A model generated the notes under the pieces. The model was not told the DNA's origin and made no database searches. It saw nothing but the letters and a program-made list of their open reading frames with translations. Of a stretch of 64,000 bases of DNA, positions 16,726 through 24,477 are shown in pieces. Positions within the stretch are counted from its first letter, which is position 1. Every line of letters starts with the position of its first letter. Origin of the DNA: Nocardia kruczakiae NBRC 101016 (lineage in GTDB: Bacteria > Actinomycetota > Actinomycetes > Mycobacteriales > Mycobacteriaceae); contig NZ_BDBL01000002.1 of NCBI RefSeq assembly GCF_001612965.1, forward strand, positions 186,001-250,000, written 5' to 3'. The position numbers and the translations under genes are program-made.

Positions 16726-16929
16726 TCATCCGCGCCGCCCGGAGCGCTGCGCAGCATCCGTTCCGGCGGGCGGGGTCGGGTGGCGGGGTAGCAGGTCGTT
16801 CAGGCAGGGGAAGCTGGCGGCGGGGGTGGCGCGTAGGGCTTGCGCGATTGCCGCGTACCAGTGGGGGTCGCCTTGGATCGCCGGTGCCGATGATGTCCGT
16901 GGAATGCGTTGCGGCAGAGAAGGTGTCAT
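16726..16929 (-). CDS. Small hypothetical protein (67 aa)
   Basis: Starts at ATG 16929 with AAGGA about 8 bases upstream. The product begins MTPSLPQRIPRT, has one amphipathic stretch (WYAAIAQALRATPA) and ends in a Pro/Arg-rich tail. There is no known family. It is the last of three small leftward genes facing the XRE/DUF397 pair, 60 bases after the middle gene. Codon use is GC-rich but the protein is low in complexity, so it is less certain than the two upstream genes. Confidence 0.45.
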   Translation of the reverse strand: MTPSLPQRIPRTSSAPAIQGDPHWYAAIAQALRATPAASFPCLNDLLPRHPTPPAGTDAAQRSGRRG

Positions 16930-16989
16930 ACATTGTTCCTTGTCGAGTTGCGGTGGCCTGCGGGGTCGGGAGGGGACCCCACAGGCACC

Positions 16990-17271
16990 TCAGGCCCGCT
17001 CGCGCCACTCGGTGGGGAGTGTGGACGGTGGCGTCGAAACATCCTGCGATCGGGACGTTTTCATTGTTCGGCCGGTGCGGCAGCCGGGGCATCGGGCGGG
17101 GGTCGCGGCGTCTGGGTCGTGGCCGAGGGTTGTGAGGATGTTGCGGCAGCTGCTGAGCATGTCGCAGGTCTGCGGGGTGCAGTTGGCGTGGCGTTCGGCG
17201 TGGATCTCGCGGTGCATCCGCTCGGGGGAGATCGGGTTGGCGAGCGGGCCGTGGAAGACCGGATTGGTCAT
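16990..17271 (-). CDS. Small Cys-rich hypothetical protein (93 aa)
   Basis: Begins MTNPVFHGPLANPISPERMH at ATG 17271, two bases after the stop of the gene before it. Five cysteines lie in the middle (CTPQTC, LSSC, ARCPGC), with a His-rich helix HREIHAERHA ahead, which would suit a small metal-binding or DNA-associated protein. I cannot name the family; similar short proteins occur beside XRE/DUF397 loci in Nocardia as far as I recall. Its spacing with 17274-17459 indicates a two- or three-gene operon. Confidence 0.6.
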   Translation of the reverse strand: MTNPVFHGPLANPISPERMHREIHAERHANCTPQTCDMLSSCRNILTTLGHDPDAATPARCPGCRTGRTMKTSRSQDVSTPPSTLPTEWRERA

Positions 17272-17273
17272 GC

Positions 17274-17459
17274 TCAGATCCCGAAGTGCGGGCGGTCGGC
17301 GGGGTGCATGGCGCCGGTCGCGACCAGCCAGAGTTTGGCCTGTAACTTTCTGGCGCACACCGTGATCGGGCAATCGAGGTGGTCCTGCATGATGCGGTGA
17401 GCGAGCGCGGTGGTCATGGTCGGCAAGGCGCTGTGGATGATCGGTCGCAGACCGTGCAC
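17274..17459 (-). CDS. Small hypothetical protein (61 aa) with CPITVCARK motif
   Basis: The GTG at 17459 is chosen because a perfect GGAGG lies 9 bases upstream; an ATG 14 codons later has no ribosome-binding site. The product contains IMQDHLDCPITVCARKLQ and ends LVATGAMHPADRPHFGI. The two close cysteines and the N-terminal helix suggest a compact zinc-knuckle-like or disulfide fold. No function is known. It is the first gene of the leftward trio and transcribed away from the XRE regulator. Confidence 0.6.
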   Translation of the reverse strand: MHGLRPIIHSALPTMTTALAHRIMQDHLDCPITVCARKLQAKLWLVATGAMHPADRPHFGI

Positions 17460-17811
17460 GGGAGAACACCTCCGGACATCGTCGGGGCACCAGCGGGCAT
17501 GCGGCTGGTGGTACTCCCGATGGCCGGGGCCATTTTTCGGCCACCACCTTGCGGCGTCGGTGCTACGCGGTAATGTCTCGTCGGTATCATCACGGTTGTA
17601 GTCGCATCCGGGGGCAACGGTTGTGCGACTTGCCGATTCGAGTTTCCCGGCCATCGGGGTGGCTCAAGAAGACCACCGACTGAGCCGGCGGGACAATAGC
17701 GCCATGCATATGCAACGGAAGTTCTGCAACGGCCCAGAGCGGTCCGCACGGGGGTAGCCGATTTCTTTCCTCGTGCAAACGGAGACCACTCACGATGCAA
17801 ACGAGGAATCC
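17460..17811. other. 352-bp divergent intergenic region, no gene
   Basis: Holds the promoters of the small leftward genes and of the XRE gene. Visible elements are a palindromic TGCATATGCA at about 17704-17713 and two short direct repeats of TGCAAACG near 17774 and 17796, just ahead of the XRE start, which could be its binding sites. No convincing coding frame was seen. Confidence 0.4.
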
Positions 17812-18756
17812 ATGACGAATGTTGGTGAGGACAGCTCGACCACCCTGCCCCGGCGGCAATTGGGAAGGTATCTCAAGGAGGCCCGCCTGGGCGTGGGCCT
17901 GCGGTTGGAAGACGTTGCGCCACTTATGCAATGGTCGGCGAGCAAACTGTCTCGTTTCGAGGCCGGAAAGTCCCCAGCCATCCGCGTGCTCGATGTGGAG
18001 GCGCTGTGCCGCATCTACGACATCGACGATCCGGAGGTAATTGCCGGGCTGGTCGGCTTGGCCAAACAGAGCACAGGCAAGAGCTGGTGGCAGGCATTCG
18101 ATGATGTTATTTCGGGGAACTTCGACCTATATGTGGGATTGGAGTCATCGGCTAAACGACTCTCTATCTTCAGGCCAGACATGCCGTCTGGGCTTTTTCA
18201 AACGAAGGAGTATGCGCGTGCTGTTGATCAGCGTTACTACCCTCAGATCGATCCTGGCGAGTTGGCCCGGCGAATCGAACTGAAGACCAAGCGTCAAGCA
18301 CTGCTCACCAGGAAAGTAAACCCCGTCTCGGTTGATCTGGTAATCCATGAGTGCGCGGTGCGAACCGTTGTGGGCGACCCCCGAACGATGGCGGCACAAT
18401 GCCACCACCTGGCGAATCTCCCAGGAAATGTGACCGTCAAGGTCCTCACGTACGAAGCTGGATTTCCGGCCGGACTGCCGACCGGCCCCTTCGCCATCCT
18501 CGACTTCGGGATCGACTCGAAGGGCCGCCAACTATCGCCGACGGTTGTCTATATCGAATCGTACGCGGGTGATCTGTACCTCGAGCGCCCAAAGGATGTG
18601 GGACGGTATCGTCAGGCGTACGGCATCATCGAGCAAGCGGCGCTTGACATTGCGGACAGCAAGCGCTTTCTGAGGCACACAGCAAGGGAGTTCGAGCGTG
18701 AACGTCGATCTGACCGAAGCCAAGTGGTTCAAGTCGAGCCGCAGCGGTGGCGGTAA
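17812..18756 (+). CDS. XRE-type HTH regulator with DUF5753 (WhiJ-like)
   Basis: A 314-residue protein. The N-terminal HTH is LGRYLKEARLGVGLRLEDVA then WSASKLSRFEAGK (residues 17-54). The rest is the DUF5753 effector domain, with the signature FRPDMPSGLFQTKEYARAV and ending in a conserved RYRQAYGIIEQAALD helix. This architecture is that of the WhiJ/BldB-associated regulators that work with small DUF397 partners in actinomycetes. ATG at 17812 has ACGAGGA upstream; the in-frame GTG at 17773 lacks one. It overlaps the DUF397 gene by 59 bases. Confidence 0.88.
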   Translation: MTNVGEDSSTTLPRRQLGRYLKEARLGVGLRLEDVAPLMQWSASKLSRFEAGKSPAIRVLDVEALCRIYDIDDPEVIAGLVGLAKQSTGKSWWQAFDDVISGNFDLYVGLESSAKRLSIFRPDMPSGLFQTKEYARAVDQRYYPQIDPGELARRIELKTKRQALLTRKVNPVSVDLVIHECAVRTVVGDPRTMAAQCHHLANLPGNVTVKVLTYEAGFPAGLPTGPFAILDFGIDSKGRQLSPTVVYIESYAGDLYLERPKDVGRYRQAYGIIEQAALDIADSKRFLRHTAREFERERRSDRSQVVQVEPQRWR

Positions 18757-18904
18757 GGACTGCGTAGAAACAGCGTTCCTCGCCAGCGGCCATGTCGGAG
18801 TCCGCGACTCCAAGCACCCCACCGGCCCCGCCCTCGTCTTCACCCCTGCCGAATGGGACGCCTTCACCACCGACCTCCGCAACGGCACCCTCGACCACGC
18901 TTGA
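18698..18904 (+). CDS. DUF397 family small protein
   Basis: A 68-residue DUF397 protein showing the family pattern: WFKSSRSGGGKDCVETA near the N-terminus, VGVRDSKHP, and FTPAEWDAFTTDLRNG at the end. The GTG at 18698 has AAGGGAG upstream and lies inside the end of the XRE gene in another frame, giving tight coupling. DUF397 proteins are proposed to bind or antagonise their neighbouring HTH regulator; the biochemical role is not established. Confidence 0.9.
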   Translation: MNVDLTEAKWFKSSRSGGGKDCVETAFLASGHVGVRDSKHPTGPALVFTPAEWDAFTTDLRNGTLDHA

Positions 18905-19172
18905 CCGATCGCCTCATGCGAAACAAGGGGCTGAGCACGTCGTTCGGCGCGGATCTACTGTGACCAGGACCACAACAGGGAGGGTGTCGTCGTCGCGGCC
19001 GGCACCCGGCGGGATGAACGGCCACCGCGGCGATCTGGTCGTCACGCTGATCCGGCACCGGCGCGAGCCGGGAATTCGTGGGCTGAGCTCGCGATCTCCT
19101 ACCGCACGGTAGCCTGGTGCGCGAAGTACGATCCGGCGGGAGGAGCCGGAGCAATGGAACGGGAGATTCACG

Positions 19173-19838
19173 GTGACCTCGCGGGAGGATTTCCTGCGCC
19201 GCGTGCGCGATGCCCTCGAGGCGTTACCCAATGACGAACGTATGGTGCCGGTGCCGCGCAACTATCAGCGCAACGCCCCGGTGCACTCGGCCGAGGACCA
19301 GGCCGAGATCGTCGAACTGTTCATCGACCGCCTCAAACACCATGGCGCCCAGGTTCATCGGGTCGGCGTGGACGAGATCCCCGGTGCGATCGACTCGGCC
19401 CTGCGCGCCCACGGCGCCCGCTCGGCGCTGGCCCCCGACGGCCTGCCCGAGCATTGGCTGCGGCGCTGGGAACTGACGGGCGAACATCGTGTCCTCGGCG
19501 ATCAACCGCACCTGTCGATCCTCGATCGTGAACGCACCGATGCCGTGGTCACCGGATGTGCCGGCGCGGTAGCCGATGCCGGAACCCTGATCCTCGACGG
19601 CGGACCGGGACAGTGCCGCCGCGATGCCGCCGTCCTGGCCGACTGTCACATCTGCGTGGTCCGCGTCGAGCAGATCGACTACTCGCTGCCGCAGGTCCTG
19701 GACAAGCTGGACCCGCGCCGGTCCATCACCTGGTTCGGCGGCCCGACCGCCATGACCGATCCGGAGGCCGATTCCGGCAAGGTCGGCGGGGTGATCGAGG
19801 AGACCGAGCGACGGCTGGTCGTCGTCATCGCCGGTTGA
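19173..19838 (+). CDS. LutC/YkgG-like LUD-domain protein (orphan)
   Basis: A 221-residue LUD-superfamily protein. The start REDFLRRVRDALEALP and the core VVTGCAGAVADAGTLILDGGPGQCRRDAAVLADCHICVV match LutC, a subunit of the lactate-oxidising LutABC complex. No lutA or lutB lies nearby. The C-terminal motif usually written as TSDIE..RVxGVHGPR is replaced by GGPTAMTDPEADSGKVGGV, so the metal/substrate end looks altered. GTG at 19173 is preceded by ACGGGAGATTCACG. A stand-alone role is more likely than lactate use. Confidence 0.75.
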   Translation: MTSREDFLRRVRDALEALPNDERMVPVPRNYQRNAPVHSAEDQAEIVELFIDRLKHHGAQVHRVGVDEIPGAIDSALRAHGARSALAPDGLPEHWLRRWELTGEHRVLGDQPHLSILDRERTDAVVTGCAGAVADAGTLILDGGPGQCRRDAAVLADCHICVVRVEQIDYSLPQVLDKLDPRRSITWFGGPTAMTDPEADSGKVGGVIEETERRLVVVIAG

Positions 19839-19932
19839 TCGACGGCCTCTCATTTCCAAGCGCCCCCACAAGCGCTCGTTAAGGGCGCGGCAAGCGCATC
19901 CCGGCAATGTCGTCGTCGACACCGGGAGTGCT

Positions 19933-19956
19933 CCTGCCGCGAGAGGGGGCGGCAGG
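19933..19956 (+). terminator. GC hairpin downstream of the LutC-like gene
   Basis: CCTGCCGC (19933-19940) pairs with GCGGCAGG (19949-19956) around an 8-base loop. There is no T-run. It lies 95 bases after the stop and is a possible intrinsic terminator. Confidence 0.4.
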
Positions 19957-20072
19957 ATCACCCACCGGCTGCGACCGAGACGATCCGCTCGGTCTGTCGA
20001 CGAGGGGTGACAGGCCGGGCGGATCACGATTCGGCAGCGGCGCGGGTGTCCGACTCGAGGAATGATGGGGGT

Positions 20073-20132
20073 ATGGAAACTGCGGTCGTCTTCGTCCTGG
20101 CTTGCCTGATCTACTGGTGGGGCTTGATCTGA
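20073..20132 (+). CDS. Possible 19-aa hydrophobic membrane peptide
   Basis: ATG 20073 to TGA 20132 encodes a 19-residue, almost wholly hydrophobic peptide (METAVVFVLACLIYWWGLI) with a single charged residue, long enough to span the membrane once. A purine-rich stretch (GAGGAATGATGGGGG) lies just ahead of the start. It has the size and pattern of transporter-associated micro-subunits such as KdpF, but no transporter is adjacent except the convergent MFS gene. Chance cannot be excluded. Confidence 0.3.
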   Translation: METAVVFVLACLIYWWGLI

Positions 20133-20198
20133 CCGATCGGCAGCCCCCGGCTCGCCACGGACTCGACCTCCGGACGCGACGGAGTCCGTCCCGGCCGG

Positions 20199-21719
20199 TC
20201 AGCGCGTGCCGACCAGTTCTTCCGCTGTACCCGGGTCCTGCTGTCCCACAGTCTCTTTCACGTTACGCATCGACAACACCGCCACCAGTGCCGCGACCAC
20301 CGCGCTCACCGCGCCGACCGCGAAGGCGGCCTGCATTCCCGAACTGAAGGCATCGCGAGCCAGTCCCGCCAGGTGCGGGTCGCCCAGGCCGAGCGCACCG
20401 GCGATGGATTCGCGCGCACTCGCCGGCGCCCGGTCCGGCATCGCGCCGGAATAGCCGCCCGCCAGGATGGCTCCCAGGACCGCGACGCCCAGCGCACCAC
20501 CGGTCTGCTGAATGGTGTCGTTGAGCGCCGACCCCACCCCGGCATGTTCGGCGGGCACCGCGCTCATCAACGCGCCGATTGCCGCGGGCATCGCCAGACC
20601 GGCTCCCGCACCGAGCAGTGCCATGGCCAGCGCCGGCAGCCAGAACCCGGTTCCGGCGTTCAATGTGGCCAGCACCCCGAAGCCTCCGGCGACGACGACC
20701 AACCCGGCGACGGTCACCGGCTTGGCACCGAGTTTCGCGACCACGCTCGCCCCCAGCGCGTTGAACGCCAGCAGCGCGATCGCCATCGGCGTGAACGCCA
20801 GCGCGGTCCGCATCGGCGAATAACCGAGCACGAATTGCAGATATTGCGTCAGCACCAGCACCAGGCCGCCGTTGGCGAAGGTCACCAGCACCAGCGAGAA
20901 GCTGGACCCGGTGAAGGTGCGGTTGCCGAACAAATGCAGCGGGACCATCGGCGAATCGGTGCGCAGTTCCCGAATCACGAAGCCACACAACGCGGCGGCC
21001 GTCACCGCCGCGGCAGCGATGGTCGCACCGTCCGACCAGCCGCGCTGCGGCACCGCGATGATCGTCCACACCAGCGCCGTCATCCCGACGATGGACAGCA
21101 CCGTGCCCGGGAGGTCCGGCTTACGCCACGGCCCCCGCGATTCCGGCATGAGCACCAACGCCGCGATGATCGCCATGCCCGCGATCGGCACATTCATCAC
21201 GAAGACCGAACCCCACCAGAAGTGGTTCAGCAGCGCCCCGCCGAGCACCGGGCCGCCGACCATGCCGAGGGTGGCGACCGCACTCCACGCCGCGATGGCC
21301 TTCGGCCGTTCCCGGTCGTCGAAGACGGTGATGAGGATCGACAGGGTGCTGGGCATGATCAGGACGCCGCCGATGCCCATCAGGACCCGCCCGGCGATAA
21401 GCGTCTCCGGACTTCCGGCATAGGCGGCCAGCAGTGAGGCGCCGCCGAAGAGTGCCAGTCCGATCACCATGACCAGACGCCGGCCGAAGCGGTCGGAGAG
21501 ACTGCCGGACGTGAGCAGCAGTCCGGCGAACACCAGCAGATAGGCGTCGATGATCCATTGGATCTGCTGCGCGTCGGCATGCAGATCGGTGGCGATCTGC
21601 GGGATGGCGACCGTCAGCACCATATTGTCGATCACCAGCACCAGCGAGCTGAGGCACAGGACGACCAGGATCAGCCACCGGCGCGCACTGCCGACAGCGG
21701 TCGATTCCGAAGTTTCCAT
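20199..21719 (-). CDS. MFS drug transporter, DHA2 (EmrB/QacA) family, 14 TM
   Basis: A 506-residue inner-membrane antiporter. Motif A is GSLSDRFGRR near residue 72, motif C lies in GPVLGGALL near 150, and roughly 14 hydrophobic segments follow, the DHA2 layout. It would export hydrophobic drugs in exchange for protons. ATG at 21719 has GAAAGG upstream; a GTG/ATG further up is not needed. It diverges from a TetR gene, with a 43-base inverted repeat between them, so it is almost certainly the target of that repressor. Confidence 0.9.
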   Translation of the reverse strand: METSESTAVGSARRWLILVVLCLSSLVLVIDNMVLTVAIPQIATDLHADAQQIQWIIDAYLLVFAGLLLTSGSLSDRFGRRLVMVIGLALFGGASLLAAYAGSPETLIAGRVLMGIGGVLIMPSTLSILITVFDDRERPKAIAAWSAVATLGMVGGPVLGGALLNHFWWGSVFVMNVPIAGMAIIAALVLMPESRGPWRKPDLPGTVLSIVGMTALVWTIIAVPQRGWSDGATIAAAAVTAAALCGFVIRELRTDSPMVPLHLFGNRTFTGSSFSLVLVTFANGGLVLVLTQYLQFVLGYSPMRTALAFTPMAIALLAFNALGASVVAKLGAKPVTVAGLVVVAGGFGVLATLNAGTGFWLPALAMALLGAGAGLAMPAAIGALMSAVPAEHAGVGSALNDTIQQTGGALGVAVLGAILAGGYSGAMPDRAPASARESIAGALGLGDPHLAGLARDAFSSGMQAAFAVGAVSAVVAALVAVLSMRNVKETVGQQDPGTAEELVGTR

Positions 21720-21760
21720 CGCGAATCCTTTCGAGAGATCGAAGCGACGCACACCGTGCG

Positions 21761-21803
21761 CCATTCCGAACACTGTACGGTCACCGCACAGTGTTCGGCA
21801 ATG
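21761..21803. promoter_or_regulatory. Inverted-repeat operator between MFS and TetR genes
   Basis: CGAACACTGT (21767-21776) is mirrored by ACAGTGTTCG (21788-21797). The outer bases CCATT/AATGG extend the symmetry with one inserted base. The spacing and place between divergent starts fit a TetR operator controlling both genes. Confidence 0.75.
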
Positions 21804-21874
21804 GGTACGGCGTTCGCCCGATCGAACGTCGTGCGGACGCGACTATGCTGACGTCGACTGCGAAAGGAGAGCCG

Positions 21875-22627
21875 ATGGCGTCTCGGCCCGATACGACCCG
21901 ATCCACGGAAGCCACGCAGATTCGCTCGGTGTGGACCCGCGAGCACCGGCAGCGCCGCGATCAGCCCGCGCTGAGCCGAGAGCAGATCGTCGCCGAGGCG
22001 ATCGCCCTGCTCGACGCCGAAGGGTTCGAATCGCTGAGCATGCGCAAGTTGGGCAGCCGGTTGGGCGCGGGCGCGACCTCGCTCTACACCCATGTCGCCA
22101 ACAAGGACGAACTGCTCGAACTGGTCGTCGACGCGGCCTTCGGCGAACTGCGGTTACCGGCCGAGCCGATCGCCGACTGGCGGGCCGCCGCGCTCGAACT
22201 GTGTCAGGACATCCGGCACATCCTGCTGCGCCACCCATGGACTTCGATGGTGATGACCACCGCCGGGCTGGTCTATCTGGGGCCGAACATGTTGCGTCTG
22301 TCCGAGTCGTTGCTGTCGATATTGGAAGGCGCCGGCTTCGACACGGACACCGCGGACCGCGCCTCGAATACGCTGCTCGCCTACGTCATCGGCGCCACCT
22401 CCACCGAGGCCGCGATGCTGACCTCGATCGCGCGCAGCGGCCTCGACGAACAGGTCTGGTTCGACCAGTTCATGGCCGCCGCCGAAATCGCCGCACGCCC
22501 CTATCCCCGGATCTACCAGCGCTTCGCCGACCACCGCGGCCACGACTCCGCCCGCATCCGCGAGGACAATTTCGACGAGGAACTCGGCCTGATCCTGGAC
22601 GGACTGCACGCGCGGCGGAGGTCCTGA
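21875..22627 (+). CDS. TetR-family regulator (TetR_C, drug-pump type)
   Basis: A 250-residue protein. The HTH starts LSREQIVAEAIALLDAEGFES and continues MRKLGSRLGAGATSLYTHVANKDEL (residues 34-80). The C-terminal ligand domain contains the HPWTSMVMTTAGLVYLGPNML helix of TetR_C-type regulators (tetracycline repressor class). ATG at 21875 has GAAAGGAGA upstream, and a TATGCT -10 lies at 21844-21849. It faces the MFS pump gene across a shared operator, so it is its likely ligand-relieved repressor. Confidence 0.88.
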   Translation: MASRPDTTRSTEATQIRSVWTREHRQRRDQPALSREQIVAEAIALLDAEGFESLSMRKLGSRLGAGATSLYTHVANKDELLELVVDAAFGELRLPAEPIADWRAAALELCQDIRHILLRHPWTSMVMTTAGLVYLGPNMLRLSESLLSILEGAGFDTDTADRASNTLLAYVIGATSTEAAMLTSIARSGLDEQVWFDQFMAAAEIAARPYPRIYQRFADHRGHDSARIREDNFDEELGLILDGLHARRRS

Positions 22628-22645
22628 GCAACTGCCCGGACCTCC
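22617..22645. terminator. Hairpin between convergent TetR and SDR genes
   Basis: GGAGGTCC (22617-22624) pairs with GGACCTCC (22638-22645). The left arm spans the TetR stop codon. It can serve as a bidirectional terminator. Confidence 0.5.
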
Positions 22646-22655
22646 ACCGCGGAGC

Positions 22656-23393
22656 TCAGCGGCCGGTGGGCAGGTTCGCCCCGCCGGTGACGTCGAGCAC
22701 CACACCGCTGACGAAGCCGTTGGTGGCGATCATGTGCACGGCCCGCGCCAATTCCTCCGGATCCCCTACGCGCCCAACGGGTGTGGTGGCGGCGAGGCCG
22801 TCGAAGAGGGTGCGGCGCTGTTGCTCCGGCACCCGCTCCCACCATTCGGTGTCGATGACGCCGGGGGCCACGGCGTTCACCCGCAGCGGGGCGAGCTCGA
22901 CCGCCAGCGGAGGCACCATGGCGTTCAGCGCCCCGTTGATCGCGGCCAATCCGGCGGTGCCGGGGAAGGCCGCATGCGCCGACGCCGCGGTGATCAGGGT
23001 GATCGAACCGTTCGAAACCAGATGCGGCAGGGCGGCTTCGACAATTCTCACCTGCGGCCAGAACTTGCCGTCGAACCCCTGCGCCAGGTGGTCGAGATCG
23101 AGTTCGGCGAACGGACCGCTGCCCGCCGAACCGCTGACCGCGACGACGAGGTGGTCGATGGGACCGGACTGCGCGAAGAACGCCGCGATCTGCTCGGCAT
23201 CGGTCGCGTCCATCCGGTAGCCGCTGGTCTTACCGCCCAGCCGAGCCACTGCCGCGTCGAGTTTGTCCTGACCGCGGCCGGTGATGACGACCTCGGCGCC
23301 CTCGTTCGCGAACAGCGCGGCGGTGGCCGCACCGATACCGGAACTACCGCCCATGACGACGACGCGCGGGATGCCGGTGCTGGAAGCGCTCAT
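22656..23393 (-). CDS. SDR-family protein lacking the YxxxK motif
   Basis: A 245-residue SDR fold. The NAD(P) motif GGSSGIGAATAALFA lies at residues 15-29, followed by a DATDAEQ acidic loop and VAVSGSAG in place of the NNAG motif. Where classical SDRs carry Ser and YxxxK, this protein reads ASAHAAFPGTAGLAAINGALNAM: the Tyr is missing and Lys is Asn. Several actinobacterial SDRs have the AAxNGAL form, so it may use another mechanism or act as a binding protein. ATG at 23393 has AGGAACAG upstream. It diverges from a TetR gene, with a perfect operator between. Confidence 0.85.
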   Translation of the reverse strand: MSASSTGIPRVVVMGGSSGIGAATAALFANEGAEVVITGRGQDKLDAAVARLGGKTSGYRMDATDAEQIAAFFAQSGPIDHLVVAVSGSAGSGPFAELDLDHLAQGFDGKFWPQVRIVEAALPHLVSNGSITLITAASAHAAFPGTAGLAAINGALNAMVPPLAVELAPLRVNAVAPGVIDTEWWERVPEQQRRTLFDGLAATTPVGRVGDPEELARAVHMIATNGFVSGVVLDVTGGANLPTGR

Positions 23394-23415
23394 TACTGTT
23401 CCTGTCCTGTACAGT

Positions 23416-23440
23416 TTGTCGAGACTGACAGTCTCGACAA
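23416..23440. promoter_or_regulatory. Perfect 25-bp palindromic operator
   Basis: TTGTCGAGACT (23416-23426) and AGTCTCGACAA (23430-23440) are exact inverted repeats around GAC. It lies between the SDR and TetR start codons and is the obvious TetR-binding site for both. Confidence 0.85.
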
Positions 23441-23493
23441 CGAGCGTATCGGGTGCGGTATTCCCGCACATCGTCACCGCTGGGAGGCAGGCC

Positions 23494-24129
23494 ATGGGAA
23501 TACCACCGCGGGAGCCGGATTCGGCGCCGCCCGAGCGCGCGCACACCGGCCGGCGCCGGAACGAGGCCACCCATCGCGCGATTCTCGACGCCGCCCTGGC
23601 CCAACTAGCCACCTCCGACGGCCGCTCGGTCACGGTCGATTCCATCGCGGCCGCGGCCGGGGTCGGCAAACAGACGATCTACCGCTGGTGGCCGTCGAAG
23701 GGTGCGGTGCTGCTCGACGCTCTGCTCGACCGCGCGCGCCGCTCGGTCCCGACTCCCGACACCGGCTCGGTGCGCACCGATCTGCTGGCGGTCGCCGATT
23801 CCACTTTCGCCGGCGCCCAGCAGGCTTCGACCGCCCCGGCGCTGCGCGCGCTGGTCCGCGAGGCCGCGCGAGACCCCCACCTCGCCGAATTGATGCAGGA
23901 GTTCACCGCGGCTCGCCGCGCCGCCGTGCGCGATATCCTCGAGCGCGCGATCACCCGGGGTGAACTGCCCGCCGAGACGGATGCCGACCTGCTGGTGGAT
24001 CTGCTCTACGGACTGTTCTGGTATCGCTTCCTGCTCGGCCACGCCCCACTCGACCACACCACCGCGACCCGGCTCGTCGACACCCTGCTGCCGCCCGTTA
24101 ACACTTCTCGCACAGCCGTAGATGAGTGA
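23494..24129 (+). CDS. TetR-family regulator
   Basis: A 211-residue protein. The HTH is RAILDAALAQLATSDGRSVT then IAAAAGVGKQTIYRWWPSKGAV (residues 29-72), the form with YRWW typical of a large actinobacterial TetR subgroup, and the C-terminal half is helical. ATG at 23494 has GGGAGG upstream. It is probably the repressor of the divergent SDR gene and of itself through the 25-bp palindrome at 23416. Confidence 0.88.
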   Translation: MGIPPREPDSAPPERAHTGRRRNEATHRAILDAALAQLATSDGRSVTVDSIAAAAGVGKQTIYRWWPSKGAVLLDALLDRARRSVPTPDTGSVRTDLLAVADSTFAGAQQASTAPALRALVREAARDPHLAELMQEFTAARRAAVRDILERAITRGELPAETDADLLVDLLYGLFWYRFLLGHAPLDHTTATRLVDTLLPPVNTSRTAVDE

Positions 24130-24179
24130 GCGGATCCGTTCCCACGGATCGAAAATCCTTGACGGAAGGTCTGTTCACG

Positions 24180-24398
24180 ATGACTCGGATTTCGCGGCTC
24201 ACCGCCGGCGCACTGGTGTGTGGCGCCATCCTGCTCCCCCTCGCTCCGGCACAGGCCGAGACGGCGACGCAGACCGCCGCACCCGTATCCGCGACCCAGC
24301 CGGTTGCCGACGGCGGCAGCGGATCGTCCACACAGTCCATCATGTGCACCATCCTTCGCCTGATGCTGATGAACCAGGGCCCCACCTGGTGCCAGTAG
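24180..24398 (+). CDS. Small secreted protein (72 aa) with signal peptide
   Basis: MTRISRLTAG, then a hydrophobic core (GALVCGAILLPLAPAQA) with a likely signal-peptidase cut after AQA (residue about 25). The mature part is Thr/Ser/Ala-rich and ends with two cysteines (MCTILRLMLMNQGPTWCQ) that could form a disulfide. ATG at 24180 follows GGAAGG. No family is recognised. It lies 51 bases after the TetR gene and before a strong terminator. Confidence 0.65.
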   Translation: MTRISRLTAGALVCGAILLPLAPAQAETATQTAAPVSATQPVADGGSGSSTQSIMCTILRLMLMNQGPTWCQ

Positions 24399-24432
24399 CG
24401 GCCGGCGCCGCGCGGCATCGATAACAGGCGAC

Positions 24433-24461
24433 GGGCCCGCACCGAAGTCCGGTGCGGGCCC
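24433..24461. terminator. Strong bidirectional terminator
   Basis: GGGCCCGCACC (24433-24443) pairs perfectly with GGTGCGGGCCC (24451-24461) around a 7-base loop. It lies between the secreted-protein gene and the convergent catalase gene and can serve both. Confidence 0.8.
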
Positions 24462-24477
24462 GCAGATTTCGTCAGCT

